Source of the DNA: Nitrospira sp. ST-bin5
GTDB lineage: Bacteria; Nitrospirota; Nitrospiria; Nitrospirales; Nitrospiraceae
Assembly (NCBI GenBank): GCA_002083555.1
Contig: MSXN01000020.1
Coordinates: 83,110 to 147,109 of the forward strand
Reading direction: 5' to 3'
DNA: 64,000 nt
Part shown: in pieces, positions 16,798 to 24,925 of the stretch
How the letters are laid out: each line of letters begins with the position of its first letter
Position numbering within the stretch: the stretch's first letter is position 1
The notes under the pieces: generated by a model
Told to the model about the DNA's origin: nothing
The model's input: the letters and a program-made list of their open reading frames with translations, nothing else
Databases searched by the model: none
Position numbers and translations under genes: made by a program

Positions 16798-17859
16798 ATG
16801 AAACTCCCGCGCAAACAAGCCGCCGTCGTCCGCGACGCCATCGAACGCTGGAAACAGGATGGTGTGATTCCGGAGGTGCAAGCGGCCACACTGGCCGCCA
16901 CGATCGAGGTGCAATATTTCGACTGGCGAAAACTGGCGAAGTACTCCTTCTGGATCGCCTTGTTTTCCATTGTCTCCTCGGTGAGTGCGGCGCTGTCGGA
17001 CCGTTTCATCAGGGAGCTTCTCGAGATCGTGCTCGAAGCCCCTGCCTCGATCAAATGCGCCGTCCTCTCGCTCGTGGCCGCTGGACTCTTCCATTGGGGA
17101 CTCGCTAGGCGCAGACAGGCGCCCGACAAGGTCTATCGCAACGAAGCGATATTCTTTCTGGGCGTGCTGGCGACCGCCGGAGCCATCGCGCAACTCGGCA
17201 TCATGCTCGACACAGGCAGCGGCCACTACTCCATCCTGTTGCTGCTCTCGTTTCTGATCTATGCCGTCCTTGGCGTTCGGCTTGAGTCCAATCTGATCTG
17301 GGTGTTTGCGCTGGCGTCGCTGGGCGGTTGGATGGGAACGGAAACCGGTTACATGTCGGGGTGGGGCGCGTATTATCTGGGCATGAACTATCCGCTCCGC
17401 TTCGTCCTCTTCGGCGGAGTGCTGACCGCCTGTGCACTCTCCTTGGAATCACACCCGCTCGGGCAGCGCTTCTTCCGCAGCACGCTGGTGATGGGACTGC
17501 TGTACCTCTTCCTCGCCCTTTGGATCATGTCGATCTTCGGCAACTACGGCGACATCCCCTCATGGGGACGAGTGAAACAAATCGAACTGTTCCACTGGTC
17601 GATTCTCTTCGCCGCTGTCGCAGGCTGGGCTATCTATTACGGATTGCGGCACGATAACGACATCACCAAAGGCTTCGGGCTGACCTTTCTCGGCATCAAC
17701 CTCTATACCCGTTTCTTCGAGCTCTTCTGGGACAACTTGCACAAAGCGGTCTTCTTTGCGCTGCTCGCCGCCAGCTTCTGGTACATCGGCAACAAAACCG
17801 AATCTATCTGGAATCTAGGCAAAGGAACCGAGGCCCGTAAGGCGAGCGACAGAAGATAG
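16798..17859 (+). CDS. DUF2157-type membrane protein
   Basis: A 353-residue protein with a short soluble N-terminus (IERWKQDGVIPEVQAATLAATIE, typical of DUF2157). About ten hydrophobic segments follow, from residue ~48 to ~340. The C-terminal FGLTFLGINLYTRFFELFWD is also family-like. Role unknown. The ATG at 16798 follows GAGGACGTC. Stands alone. Confidence 0.75.
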   Translation: MKLPRKQAAVVRDAIERWKQDGVIPEVQAATLAATIEVQYFDWRKLAKYSFWIALFSIVSSVSAALSDRFIRELLEIVLEAPASIKCAVLSLVAAGLFHWGLARRRQAPDKVYRNEAIFFLGVLATAGAIAQLGIMLDTGSGHYSILLLLSFLIYAVLGVRLESNLIWVFALASLGGWMGTETGYMSGWGAYYLGMNYPLRFVLFGGVLTACALSLESHPLGQRFFRSTLVMGLLYLFLALWIMSIFGNYGDIPSWGRVKQIELFHWSILFAAVAGWAIYYGLRHDNDITKGFGLTFLGINLYTRFFELFWDNLHKAVFFALLAASFWYIGNKTESIWNLGKGTEARKASDRR

Positions 17860-17908
17860 GGACAGGCCCTCCCTCAACGAGGAACGGCCTGTCCCCTCCC
17901 GACCTCCG

Positions 17909-18541
17909 CTAGAACTTTGCGGGAAACTGCTGGGCAAGGGCACCGGTCAAGGCGTCGGCCACGACGTAAATATGCTTCTTCATGCCGGTCCAGGTCTCTG
18001 CTTCCTGGGCATACTCGCCGGCTTTCAACTGCTGAAACTGTTGGATGTGGTGCGCCGCATGGGCGGTCAGAAGCCCCATCACGGCATCTTTCGGAAGATA
18101 CGGATTGGCGCCGCTCAAGAATGTGGAGATCTCACCCGCATTAGCCGTGAGCGTCTTGATCGCCGCCTCCTGCTGCGCGGCATCGCCCGCCACAGTCCCG
18201 TCAAGGTCTTCACGAATGGCGCCGTAATGTCCGGCTAACAGGGTGAACAGCTTGTCCGACGCCGGCTTCCCATAAAACGGCTCAATAGATTGGGCGATCT
18301 GCTGGGCATTCGCCACCACCGCCTTTTCAGCGCTCTCGCGGGCCGCGGCATTCTTGTCCATCGTGGCGACGGCCACGTTCCGGATGCCGAGGATATGACC
18401 AAGCCAGAGATCGCGCAACGCCGCTTTGGTATCGGCTACTTTGGCTGGAGTTGCGGTGAGAGCGGGAGTCTGAGGCGTCGTGCAGGCGACCGACATGAGA
18501 ATGAGTCCGAGGACTGACAAAGAACGAAACGAGAGAACCAT
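17909..18541 (-). CDS. Hypothetical lipoprotein
   Basis: A 210-residue protein with signal and lipobox LILMSVAC. The mature part is helical, with LRDLWLGHILGIRNVAVATMDKN, IAQSIEPFYGKPASDKLFTLLAGHY and a histidine-rich LLTAHAAHHIQQFQQL. These look like paired helices holding W, H and Y/H positions, perhaps a metal or haem site (inference). I recall related proteins in environmental genomes, always hypothetical. Divergent from the SufR-like regulator with an AT-rich palindrome between, so it may be that regulator's target. Confidence 0.75.
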   Translation of the reverse strand: MVLSFRSLSVLGLILMSVACTTPQTPALTATPAKVADTKAALRDLWLGHILGIRNVAVATMDKNAAARESAEKAVVANAQQIAQSIEPFYGKPASDKLFTLLAGHYGAIREDLDGTVAGDAAQQEAAIKTLTANAGEISTFLSGANPYLPKDAVMGLLTAHAAHHIQQFQQLKAGEYAQEAETWTGMKKHIYVVADALTGALAQQFPAKF

Positions 18542-18602
18542 ACGAAACCTCCTGGTTGGAAACCCCTGAATGCATGACCGGCCCCGAGACTAACGGACCA
18601 AG

Positions 18603-18638
18603 AGATAGTTTGTCAATATATATATGTTACAAGTATCT
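18603..18638. promoter_or_regulatory. AT-rich imperfect palindrome between divergent genes
   Basis: In the divergent region 18542-18689 the sequence runs from AGATA to TATCT with a central ATATATATAT, giving dyad symmetry over 36 bp. It is well placed for a regulator to act on both the lipoprotein gene and the regulator gene. Confidence 0.45.
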
Positions 18639-18689
18639 AAATAGCCAATTCGACTGACTTTCTGTATACTTCGCCAGGAGGTTTGCACG

Positions 18690-19322
18690 ATGCGCGTACA
18701 AGGTTCCCGGCGAGACCAACTCCTACGCTTGCTCCTGGAAAAGAAAACCGGTCGCACGATCGACGAGCTCGCGCGCGGACTCCATGTGTCGCGCAATGCC
18801 GTTCGCCAGCACCTCACCTCTCTGGTCGCAGAAAGCCTCGTCACAAAAGGCTCAGTGCAAGCGACTGGAGGCAGACCGGAGCAGTTGTACATGCTCAGCA
18901 CGGAAGGCCATGAAGGCTTCCCCCGCAAGTACTCCTGGTTTTCCGAGCTGCTGTTGGACTCGCTGAAGTCTGAAAAGGGAGAGGCCGCGCTCATCGCGCG
19001 GTTTGAAAAACTCGGAGTGCAGGTCGGCACGCAACTCCAGCACGCTCACCCCCTGCCGGGATCCGCCTCAGAACGGATTACCCGCCTGGCGACGGCCATG
19101 GACGAACTCGGCTATGAGGCGGCATCGACGGCCGCAACCGGCCGGCAGCTGCCAATGATCGAGGCCTCCAATTGCGTCTTTCATCACCTCGCTACCCGCT
19201 TCCCCGAGGTCTGCCATTTCGATCTCGCCCTGCTTTCGACCTTTGTCGGACGCCCGGTCGAGCATGACGAATGTATCGTCCGAGGCGGCCATGTCTGCCG
19301 GTTCAAATTTAAACCTGCGTGA
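18690..19322 (+). CDS. SufR-like winged-helix regulator with Fe-S type cysteines
   Basis: A 210-residue regulator. Residues ~8-75 form a DeoR/ArsR-type winged helix (RTIDELARGLHVSRNAVRQH, then GRPEQLYMLS). The C-terminal part has the spaced cysteine pattern of SufR proteins: NCVFHHLA, EVC, ECIVRGGHVC, with four cysteines in about 45 residues. In cyanobacteria and actinobacteria this pattern binds a 4Fe-4S cluster and represses suf genes. No suf genes are seen here, so another target is likely, perhaps the divergent lipoprotein gene. Start ATG 18690 follows AGGAGGTTTGCACG. Confidence 0.82.
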   Translation: MRVQGSRRDQLLRLLLEKKTGRTIDELARGLHVSRNAVRQHLTSLVAESLVTKGSVQATGGRPEQLYMLSTEGHEGFPRKYSWFSELLLDSLKSEKGEAALIARFEKLGVQVGTQLQHAHPLPGSASERITRLATAMDELGYEAASTAATGRQLPMIEASNCVFHHLATRFPEVCHFDLALLSTFVGRPVEHDECIVRGGHVCRFKFKPA

Positions 19323-19428
19323 TCTTCTTAAATTTCTTCCGCCGCGCAAGTTTGACCGCAAGATTCGGATAGCCCCCTACCCCGCTCTGGCAGTATCATG
19401 ATCCATGAATCAGGATCGTGAGGAAGAC

Positions 19429-20487
19429 ATGGATCCGGTCGACGCAAAGGTAGCATGGCTCGCCGTGCTGAAACATGACCGACAGTTTGACGGACACTTT
19501 GTCTACGCCGTCTCCTCCACCCGCATCTACTGCCGTCCGTCCTGCCCTTCGCGGCGCCCCGCCCGGCATCGCGTGTCGTTCTTTCCTTCGGCACAACAAG
19601 CAGAAACTGCTGGATTCCGTGCCTGCCTGCGTTGTCAGCCTCAATCCGATCAAGGCTCCCTGCACGAACAACGAATCGAGCAAGCCCGTCAGTACCTGGA
19701 GAAGCATCCGGGCGAAACCGTCACGCTCCGTCGTCTAGCCGACCAGGTTGGGCTAAGTCCGTTTCACCTGCAACGAGCCTTTCAGCGATCGCTTGGCCTC
19801 TCTCCCAAGGCTTATCAAGACGCCACACGGATCGAACGATTTACCGCCTTGCTGAAGTGCGGAGAGAGTGTAACGAATGCAACATACGAAGCCGGCTACG
19901 GGTCCAGCAGCCGTGTCGCAGAGCGCGTGACGAACACACTCGGCATGACGCCCTCATCCTATCGCTCAGGCGGCAACGGTGTGACGCTGCGCTATACGAC
20001 GGTAGGCACGCTGGTTGGTCGCATGCTGATTGCCAAGACGGAACGCGGGGTGGTCTCGGTGAGTCTCGGGCACAATGAGGACGATCTGGTCGCCTTACTC
20101 AGGAAAGAATACCCACAGGCGCTGCTCTCCCACGATCCGAAAGGAATGAAGCCCGAGGCACAGGCTCTGCTCCAATGCCTCAATGGTGAGCGCCTGTCCA
20201 ATGCCATTCCCTTCGATCTGCAGGGAACGGCATTTCAGCGGAACGTGTGGAAGGCGCTCCGGGACATTCCTCGCGGATCGACCCGGACCTATCGTGAGAT
20301 CGCCTGCGAGATCGGGCAACCGACCGCTGCCCGTGCCGTGGCCAGAGCCACCGCGACCAATCCTCTGGCCGTCGCCATTCCCTGCCATCGCGTCGTGCGG
20401 GGAGACGGCCACCTAGCCGGCTATCGCTGGGGGTTGAAGAATAAGAAACGGCTCCTGGCGCTCGAGCAAGAGCGCCAGGAAGACTGA
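19429..20487 (+). CDS. ada: Bifunctional Ada: DNA alkylation repair and regulator
   Basis: A 352-residue Ada. The N-terminal zinc/methylphosphotriester domain has RIYCRPSCPSRRPARH and ACLRCQP, supplying the four cysteines, one of which accepts methyl groups. An AraC helix-turn-helix follows (VTLRRLADQVGLSPFHLQRAF). The C-terminal O6-methylguanine methyltransferase has the PCHRVV active cysteine. An in-frame ATG at 19405 exists, but GAGGAAGAC sits just before 19429, so I prefer the latter. Convergent with the CBS gene, with no spacer between the stops. Confidence 0.93.
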   Translation: MDPVDAKVAWLAVLKHDRQFDGHFVYAVSSTRIYCRPSCPSRRPARHRVSFFPSAQQAETAGFRACLRCQPQSDQGSLHEQRIEQARQYLEKHPGETVTLRRLADQVGLSPFHLQRAFQRSLGLSPKAYQDATRIERFTALLKCGESVTNATYEAGYGSSSRVAERVTNTLGMTPSSYRSGGNGVTLRYTTVGTLVGRMLIAKTERGVVSVSLGHNEDDLVALLRKEYPQALLSHDPKGMKPEAQALLQCLNGERLSNAIPFDLQGTAFQRNVWKALRDIPRGSTRTYREIACEIGQPTAARAVARATATNPLAVAIPCHRVVRGDGHLAGYRWGLKNKKRLLALEQERQED

Positions 20488-21261
20488 CTACGCGGTTTCC
20501 TGATCGCTAAACGCGCGGACCAGATCCGACACGGATAGCACACCGATGACGCTGCCGTCGGCCGTGACCGGCAAATGCCGGATCCCCTGCTTCTTCATCA
20601 ACGCCATCGCCTCAGACAGGGGTTCGTCTTCCTCGATCGTGACGAACGATTTGCTCATGCAGGCCGACACCGTGGTCGTATTGGGATCCAGTCCTTTCGC
20701 GACGACTTTCCGGCTGAGATCGCCGTCTGTGATGATCCCGATATAGCGAGACCCGTCATCCACCATCAATGAGCCTACTTTATGCTTCAGCAGCAGCTTC
20801 CCAGCCTCCTTCACCGTCGCCGCCCGATGGATACTCCGCACATCATGCGACATATAGGCCTCCACCGTGGCGCGTAATCGCTTCTTCCCGTTACGGCTGC
20901 TTTCCCGCGTGGCCTGCACCCGGCGGCGCAACTCCAGATCGGCCAGACAACTGGCAAGCACTTGGCGGCGCTGCTGCAGCGTTTCCCGCTCCACGTCGTG
21001 CATGCCGCTCTCCTGGGCCTCTTCCGGAAGCATGATCGACTCCCCGCTCTTCGCATAGAAATAGGCTTCGGATTCTTCGGAGGCGGCGCCGAACACCTGT
21101 CCGATCAAATCCTCGGCGGCCTCGTCGAAGTCTTCCAAAGATACGTTCCCCCGCTTGCGCGAGAGAAACGGCTGGAACTTGACCAACATCTGTTTGACGC
21201 GTTCAATGTACCGGTCGAGAATGTCGCTGCGTGTGAGCCCCGTGCGAACTCGCTTTGCCAT
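20488..21261 (-). CDS. CBS-domain protein
   Basis: A 257-residue protein. The first ~130 residues are helical and charged (YIERVKQMLVKFQPFLSRK, ETLQQRRQVLASCLADLELRRRV). Two CBS domains fill the C-terminus (SHDVRSIHRAATVKEAGKLL, GIITDGDLSRKVV; then MSKSFVTIEEDEPLSEAMAL, VIGVLSVSDLVRAF). CBS pairs usually bind adenine nucleotides and signal energy state. The effector part is not recognised. It lies just downstream of nirA in the same orientation, with a 66-bp gap, and may be cotranscribed. ATG 21261 follows GGAGGGATCAC. Confidence 0.85.
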   Translation of the reverse strand: MAKRVRTGLTRSDILDRYIERVKQMLVKFQPFLSRKRGNVSLEDFDEAAEDLIGQVFGAASEESEAYFYAKSGESIMLPEEAQESGMHDVERETLQQRRQVLASCLADLELRRRVQATRESSRNGKKRLRATVEAYMSHDVRSIHRAATVKEAGKLLLKHKVGSLMVDDGSRYIGIITDGDLSRKVVAKGLDPNTTTVSACMSKSFVTIEEDEPLSEAMALMKKQGIRHLPVTADGSVIGVLSVSDLVRAFSDQETA

Positions 21262-21327
21262 GTGATCCCTCCTGCGTTGTACGCACGAGGATATCCCATG
21301 CGCAGCGCAGCCTCAAGCCTCCGCTCC

Positions 21328-22890
21328 CTACACCGCAGGCGAAATATTGGCTTCCTTTCCCACCAACAGCTTCCTGGCTCCGCCGCCGCGGACACGGTGC
21401 ATCTTCTCCCGTGTGTGGTAGGGCAGCAGACCTTCGAGCACTGCCGGAAGTTTGTCGCAGGGCACGTCTTCCATAATCTTGACTGCCAGCTTCGGATCGG
21501 GCCCCGAGCGGCCGCCGACGTAAATATCGACCGCCTCGACGACCTTCCCGTCGATTTTCGCCTTTTTCCCCAACAACCCCACATCCGCCACTAAGTGGTT
21601 CCCACAACTCGCCGGACACCCTGACCAGTGCATGGTAATCGGCTTCAGGGAACTGCCCAGCCGCCCTTCCAAGGCCTTGGCCACCGCAACCGCTCGCCCC
21701 TTGCTCTCGATCACGGCCAGATTGCAGTAATCGCTGCCGACGCAGCTAACGAGGCCTTTATAGAGCGCGGAGGGGTTGTAGGCGAATTGTTTCAGAAGCG
21801 GCTCATCCGCCAGATCTCCGACGATCCGATCACTGATGTTGGGAATGATCAGCGCTTGGCTCGGGGTAATGCGAATTTCCCCGTTGCCATACTTTTCCGA
21901 CAGGCTCAGGATCTTCATCAGATCCGCCGCTTTGACCCGCCCGACAAGCACTTTCAACCCCGCGTAGTTCATCCCTTGTTGCCGTTGCCGGAAGATCCCG
22001 ACGTGGTCTTGTTCTCCCATTTTCCGGGCATCTACTCCGGCCGACGCGAGCCGTTTGCCCATACGCGCCTCGACTTCGGCGCGGAATCTGGCTTCGCCCC
22101 ACTCCTCGATCAAGAACGCGAGACGGGCTTGCGTGCGGCTCTCCCGCGGCCCGTGATCGCGATAGATTTCCAGAATCGCCCGGCAGACATCCAACGCCTC
22201 GGCCGGATTCACGAACACATCCAACGGGGTGGCGATCCGGTACCCGCCCGATCCCAGCTTGCCGCCCACGAGCACATTGAATCCCACACAGCGGTCATGG
22301 CCCAGATCATAGTGCGCGGGCACCAGCGCCAGGTCTTGCGTCTCCATGTGTACGCAGTTGTGCGGACACCCGGTCACCGCCACATTCACTTTCCTCGGCA
22401 GATTGGAATAGGCGGGATTGCCGAGAATCGCTTCGTTGATCGCCCGCACCAGCGCCGTGGTTTCGACGATCTCGTCCGGGTTGAGTCCGGAGACCGCACA
22501 GGTCATCACGTTGCGGACATTGTCCATGCCGGTTTGCATGGAGGTTAGTCCGACCCCGTCCATCCGGGCAAAGACCGCCGGCACGTCTTCGATCTTGATG
22601 TTCCGGAGTTGTATTTGTTGCCTGGTGGTCAGGTCCAAGACTCCGTTTCCATAGGTCGACGCGATCTCCGCCAGCGTCCTCAGTTGATACGACGTCGTCT
22701 GCCCTCCGGGAATGCGCACCCGCACCATAAAGTACCCCGGCGTCGGATTGCGCAGAAAGAGGCCATACCACTTGAGCCGCTGGATATCGGCCTCAGGAAT
22801 CGACTCCCACCCGCTCTCGGCATAGTGGGCAATCATCTCCCGCACCGCCAATCCGTCACGCTCAGCCTTGATCGCCTCGATCTTGTTCAT
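21328..22890 (-). CDS. nirA: Ferredoxin-nitrite reductase (assimilatory)
   Basis: A 520-residue siroheme/4Fe-4S reductase converting nitrite to ammonium with ferredoxin. Two ferrodoxin-like half domains (YFMVRVRIPGGQ; NYAGLKVLVGRVKAADLM) alternate with the cofactor halves. The cluster ligands are SCVGSDYC and SGCPASC near residues 400-450. The frame is open further upstream, but the ATG at 22890 follows GAGGAGAACGGG. Sulfite reductases are close relatives; the neighbouring transporter and cyanase favour nitrite. It is 17 bp after a small winged-helix gene, with a paired-hexaloop leader ahead of both. Confidence 0.9.
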   Translation of the reverse strand: MNKIEAIKAERDGLAVREMIAHYAESGWESIPEADIQRLKWYGLFLRNPTPGYFMVRVRIPGGQTTSYQLRTLAEIASTYGNGVLDLTTRQQIQLRNIKIEDVPAVFARMDGVGLTSMQTGMDNVRNVMTCAVSGLNPDEIVETTALVRAINEAILGNPAYSNLPRKVNVAVTGCPHNCVHMETQDLALVPAHYDLGHDRCVGFNVLVGGKLGSGGYRIATPLDVFVNPAEALDVCRAILEIYRDHGPRESRTQARLAFLIEEWGEARFRAEVEARMGKRLASAGVDARKMGEQDHVGIFRQRQQGMNYAGLKVLVGRVKAADLMKILSLSEKYGNGEIRITPSQALIIPNISDRIVGDLADEPLLKQFAYNPSALYKGLVSCVGSDYCNLAVIESKGRAVAVAKALEGRLGSSLKPITMHWSGCPASCGNHLVADVGLLGKKAKIDGKVVEAVDIYVGGRSGPDPKLAVKIMEDVPCDKLPAVLEGLLPYHTREKMHRVRGGGARKLLVGKEANISPAV

Positions 22891-22907
22891 CCCGTTCTCC
22901 TCACGAT

Positions 22908-23129
22908 CTAGTTGATGACCTCTACCCGATATCCGGTGACATCCCGTACTAATCGTACGATTCCCGCCCGGCTCCACCGATCGATGGTGAGAAAGATCTG
23001 CGCAAAACAGTCTCCTCCCAGCACGCCTGCGATATCGTCGAGCGTCACCGCTCGGCGGGCGCGCAGCAGGTCGCCGAGGGTCTTCTCCAATCCCATGTGT
23101 TCTCGATCGCCTGTTCGTTCCATGCCCAT
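22908..23129 (-). CDS. Small winged-helix-like protein preceding nirA
   Basis: A 73-residue protein read from ATG 23129 (ribosome binding site GGAGGCGGTA). The sequence LGDLLRARRAVTLDDIAGVLGGDCFAQIFLTIDRWSRAGIVRLVRD has the shape of a small winged helix: helix, turn, recognition helix, then a strand ending in YRVEVIN. It is compatible with a FeoC-like fold, though family membership is not established. Tight spacing to nirA suggests a regulator or accessory factor of nitrite reduction. The open frame upstream of 23129 crosses the leader hairpins and is unlikely to be translated. Confidence 0.7.
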   Translation of the reverse strand: MGMERTGDREHMGLEKTLGDLLRARRAVTLDDIAGVLGGDCFAQIFLTIDRWSRAGIVRLVRDVTGYRVEVIN

Positions 23130-23159
23130 TACCGCCTCCTTTCCATCCCCTTCAAACAC

Positions 23160-23250
23160 AACGGCGCCAGCCTCCGGAACGCTCCCGCCCGGGAGCCCCG
23201 AAAGCCGGCGCCATTGCCAGCCACATGGTGCCGACAGCACTGTCGGCACC
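23160..23250 (-). promoter_or_regulatory. Paired-hexaloop leader (ANTAR-type) before the nirA operon
   Basis: Read on the minus strand, hairpin P1 (23250-23227) has a 9-bp stem GGUGCCGAC/GUCGGCACC and loop AGUGCU. After five bases, P2 (23221-23204) has stem GCUGGC/GCCGGC and loop AAUGGC. Both loops have A at position 1 and G at 4. P2's loop and 3' strand (AAUGGCGCC) are also the 5' arm of a larger hairpin ending GGCGCCGUU at 23160, 31 bases before the start. The U tract after it is weak (GUGUUUG). Confidence 0.7.
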
Positions 23251-23267
23251 CGCATTCTTCGAGCCTG

Positions 23268-23708
23268 CTAGAACGTCTTATACTCGAGCCACTTGCCGTT
23301 CAACGTGATTTTGCACCGGGCTTCCCCCTGGCTGCCCGTGACCTTTTCCATTTCCATGGTATAGTCGATCGCGCTCATGATCCCGTCGCCGAACATCTCG
23401 TTGGCTTGCTCGCGCAACGAATCTCCATAGACCCCGATAATCTCCAACAGGCGATACTTGAAGGGATCTGTCGTATTCGGGAAATCGGTGCGGACCGGGA
23501 ATTTCGACAGCGCATTCGTCAACTCCGGACTCAGCTCAAGGAGACTTCCCACCTTCTTCGCTTCGTCGAGCGTGAACTTATGATTCAAATTAAGCGCGGC
23601 CGCCACGAATGTCGGATTCTTGCCGACCGTCTTCGCTACATCAGCAATGGTCACGTTCTTAGCCACTCGTTTCGCCTTGATCGCCTTCCGAATTTCATCC
23701 TTTTCCAT
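23268..23708 (-). CDS. cynS: Cyanase
   Basis: A 146-residue cyanate hydratase, which turns cyanate and bicarbonate into ammonia and CO2. It has the N-terminal helical domain (TIADVAKTVGKNPTFVAAAL) and the catalytic C-terminus. The active-site set Arg86, Glu89 and Ser112 (YRLLE, IMSAID) matches the family. Length is normal. It lies between nirC and the nirA pair on the same strand, 60 bp after nirC, so one nitrogen-scavenging unit. Nitrite oxidisers are known to use cyanate to supply ammonia. Confidence 0.96.
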   Translation of the reverse strand: MEKDEIRKAIKAKRVAKNVTIADVAKTVGKNPTFVAAALNLNHKFTLDEAKKVGSLLELSPELTNALSKFPVRTDFPNTTDPFKYRLLEIIGVYGDSLREQANEMFGDGIMSAIDYTMEMEKVTGSQGEARCKITLNGKWLEYKTF

Positions 23709-23767
23709 TGTCCGCTCCTTCTTGAGAATGGTGAAGTGTATGGCCCGTTAAATCTGGTGACTCTCAC

Positions 23768-24598
23768 TTACGATTGCGCCGCCACTGCAGACACAGGAGC
23801 TTCGTCCATTGCTGTTGCCGGCTCAGCCACCCGATAGGGGCTCACAAGCCAATACAGGCCTCCGACGAACAACCCGCCCCCGACAATGTTCCCCAGCACC
23901 ACAAAGAGCTGGTTGTACCAGAACCCCGCCCAGCTCACGGCAGCCTCATGCGGCATGAAGAGCGCCATGCCGAGGAACGATTGATTGGCGATGCTGTGTT
24001 CAAACCCGATCCCGATGAAGGCAAACAGGCACCAGAATATCAGCATGATCTTCGCCGCATCGTTCGTGGTGCGCCCCGCCGTCCAGACCGCCAGGCAAAT
24101 GAGCCAATTGCACAGAATGCCTCGCACGAACAATTCCCAGGGCCCCAACGACATCTTCACGCCGGCCACTTTTTGAATCATCTCGGCCGTCGGCCCCTTG
24201 GCAAAGACGCCGGACTCCACTACGAGCCAGGCCAGCGCCAGCGACCCGATCAGGTTCCCGAACCAGGACCAGAAATTCAGTTGAATGACTTGCCCCCACG
24301 TGACACTGCGCGAAAGCCCACCGATTGCCCCGATCATATTGTTGCCGGTAAACAGTTCCGATCCCGCGAAGATCACCAGAGTCAGTGCGATGCCGAACGA
24401 GGCCCCCATCACGAGTTTCACTGCCGGTGACGCGACCGCCGCAAGGGGCCCACCCAGACTGAAGATCAGTGCGATGCCGAAACCCAGGTAGATGCCGGCC
24501 ATCGCCGACAGCAGGAGATAGCCGCCCAGCGATGTGTCGAGAAACCCGACCTTCTTCTTTGCGACGCCTGCGATCCGTTCATGATCTGCGTGATGCAT
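23768..24598 (-). CDS. nirC: Formate/nitrite transporter family channel
   Basis: A 276-residue FNT-family protein with six membrane spans. It has GASFGIALTLVIFAGSELFTGNN and FWSWFGNLIGSLALAW as the typical FNT segments, plus FIGIGFEHSIANQ with the central-histidine region. FNT members carry formate, nitrite or hydrosulfide. Clustering with cynS and nirA points to nitrite uptake. The ATG at 24598 follows CCTGGAGGGGACC; the frame upstream runs through a terminator and is not used. Two tandem attenuator-like leaders precede it. Confidence 0.88.
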   Translation of the reverse strand: MHHADHERIAGVAKKKVGFLDTSLGGYLLLSAMAGIYLGFGIALIFSLGGPLAAVASPAVKLVMGASFGIALTLVIFAGSELFTGNNMIGAIGGLSRSVTWGQVIQLNFWSWFGNLIGSLALAWLVVESGVFAKGPTAEMIQKVAGVKMSLGPWELFVRGILCNWLICLAVWTAGRTTNDAAKIMLIFWCLFAFIGIGFEHSIANQSFLGMALFMPHEAAVSWAGFWYNQLFVVLGNIVGGGLFVGGLYWLVSPYRVAEPATAMDEAPVSAVAAQS

Positions 24599-24641
24599 GG
24601 TCCCCTCCAGGTTTGTGGTTTGCCGCTGGCTCCAAAAACAC

Positions 24642-24712
24642 AAAAGGCGTCCCTCTCCCTTTCGGGAGAAGGACGCCTTTGTCCATCGCACTGCAGGTCT
24701 CCGACGACCTGC
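24642..24712 (-). promoter_or_regulatory. Proximal paired-hexaloop attenuator before nirC
   Basis: On the minus strand, P1 (24712-24693) has stem GCAGGUC/GACCUGC and loop GUCGGA. Eight bases later P2 (24684-24671) has stem GGAC/GUCC and loop AAAGGC. The P2 loop and 3' strand are also the first bases of an intrinsic terminator (24680-24642) with stem AAAGGCGUCC...GGACGCCUUU and an inner CUCCC-GAAA-GGGAG. The terminator is followed by UUUUGUGUUUUU, about 40 bases before the start codon. P2 and the terminator cannot form together. Confidence 0.8.
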
Positions 24713-24760
24713 TTCTATCCGCGAGACTTCGAAAGCGAAGCCTCACTGGCTCAGAAAATC

Positions 24761-24847
24761 AAAAGGCGCCCGCCACTCTTTGCAGAATGACGGACGCCTT
24801 TGTCCGTTGCCTTATGTCGAGAGCTTCAACCGTGGCGCCTTTGCCAC
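24761..24847 (-). promoter_or_regulatory. Distal paired-hexaloop attenuator before nirC
   Basis: On the minus strand, P1 (24847-24832) has stem GUGGC/GCCAC and loop AAAGGC. After 26 bases, P2 (24805-24792) has stem GGAC/GUCC (extendable by two pairs) and the same loop AAAGGC. P2 shares bases with an intrinsic terminator (24802-24761): AAAGGCG closes on CGCCUUU, with a CCGUCAUUCU helix, GCAA tetraloop and a UUUUGAUUUU tail. It repeats the plan of the proximal attenuator and may also end glnA transcripts. Confidence 0.8.
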
Positions 24848-24866
24848 AATCAGCTCATACACGAAC

Positions 24867-24895
24867 TTCTAGCACGGCTCTAGCTCCGCCGTCAA
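24867..24895 (-). promoter_or_regulatory. Probable sigma-70 promoter of nirC
   Basis: On the minus strand TTGACG (24895-24890) is followed after 17 bp by CTAGAA (24872-24867). Transcription would begin about 13 bases before the first hexaloop hairpin, as expected for an attenuated leader. Confidence 0.45.
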
Positions 24896-24925
24896 CCTAT
24901 ACTTTTGAATAGGCTGACAGGAGGC

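Noticed and set aside
24599..24925. Guanidine or other metabolite riboswitch in the nirC leader
   Set aside because: No matching riboswitch core was recognisable; the paired hexaloops plus terminators explain the structure better.
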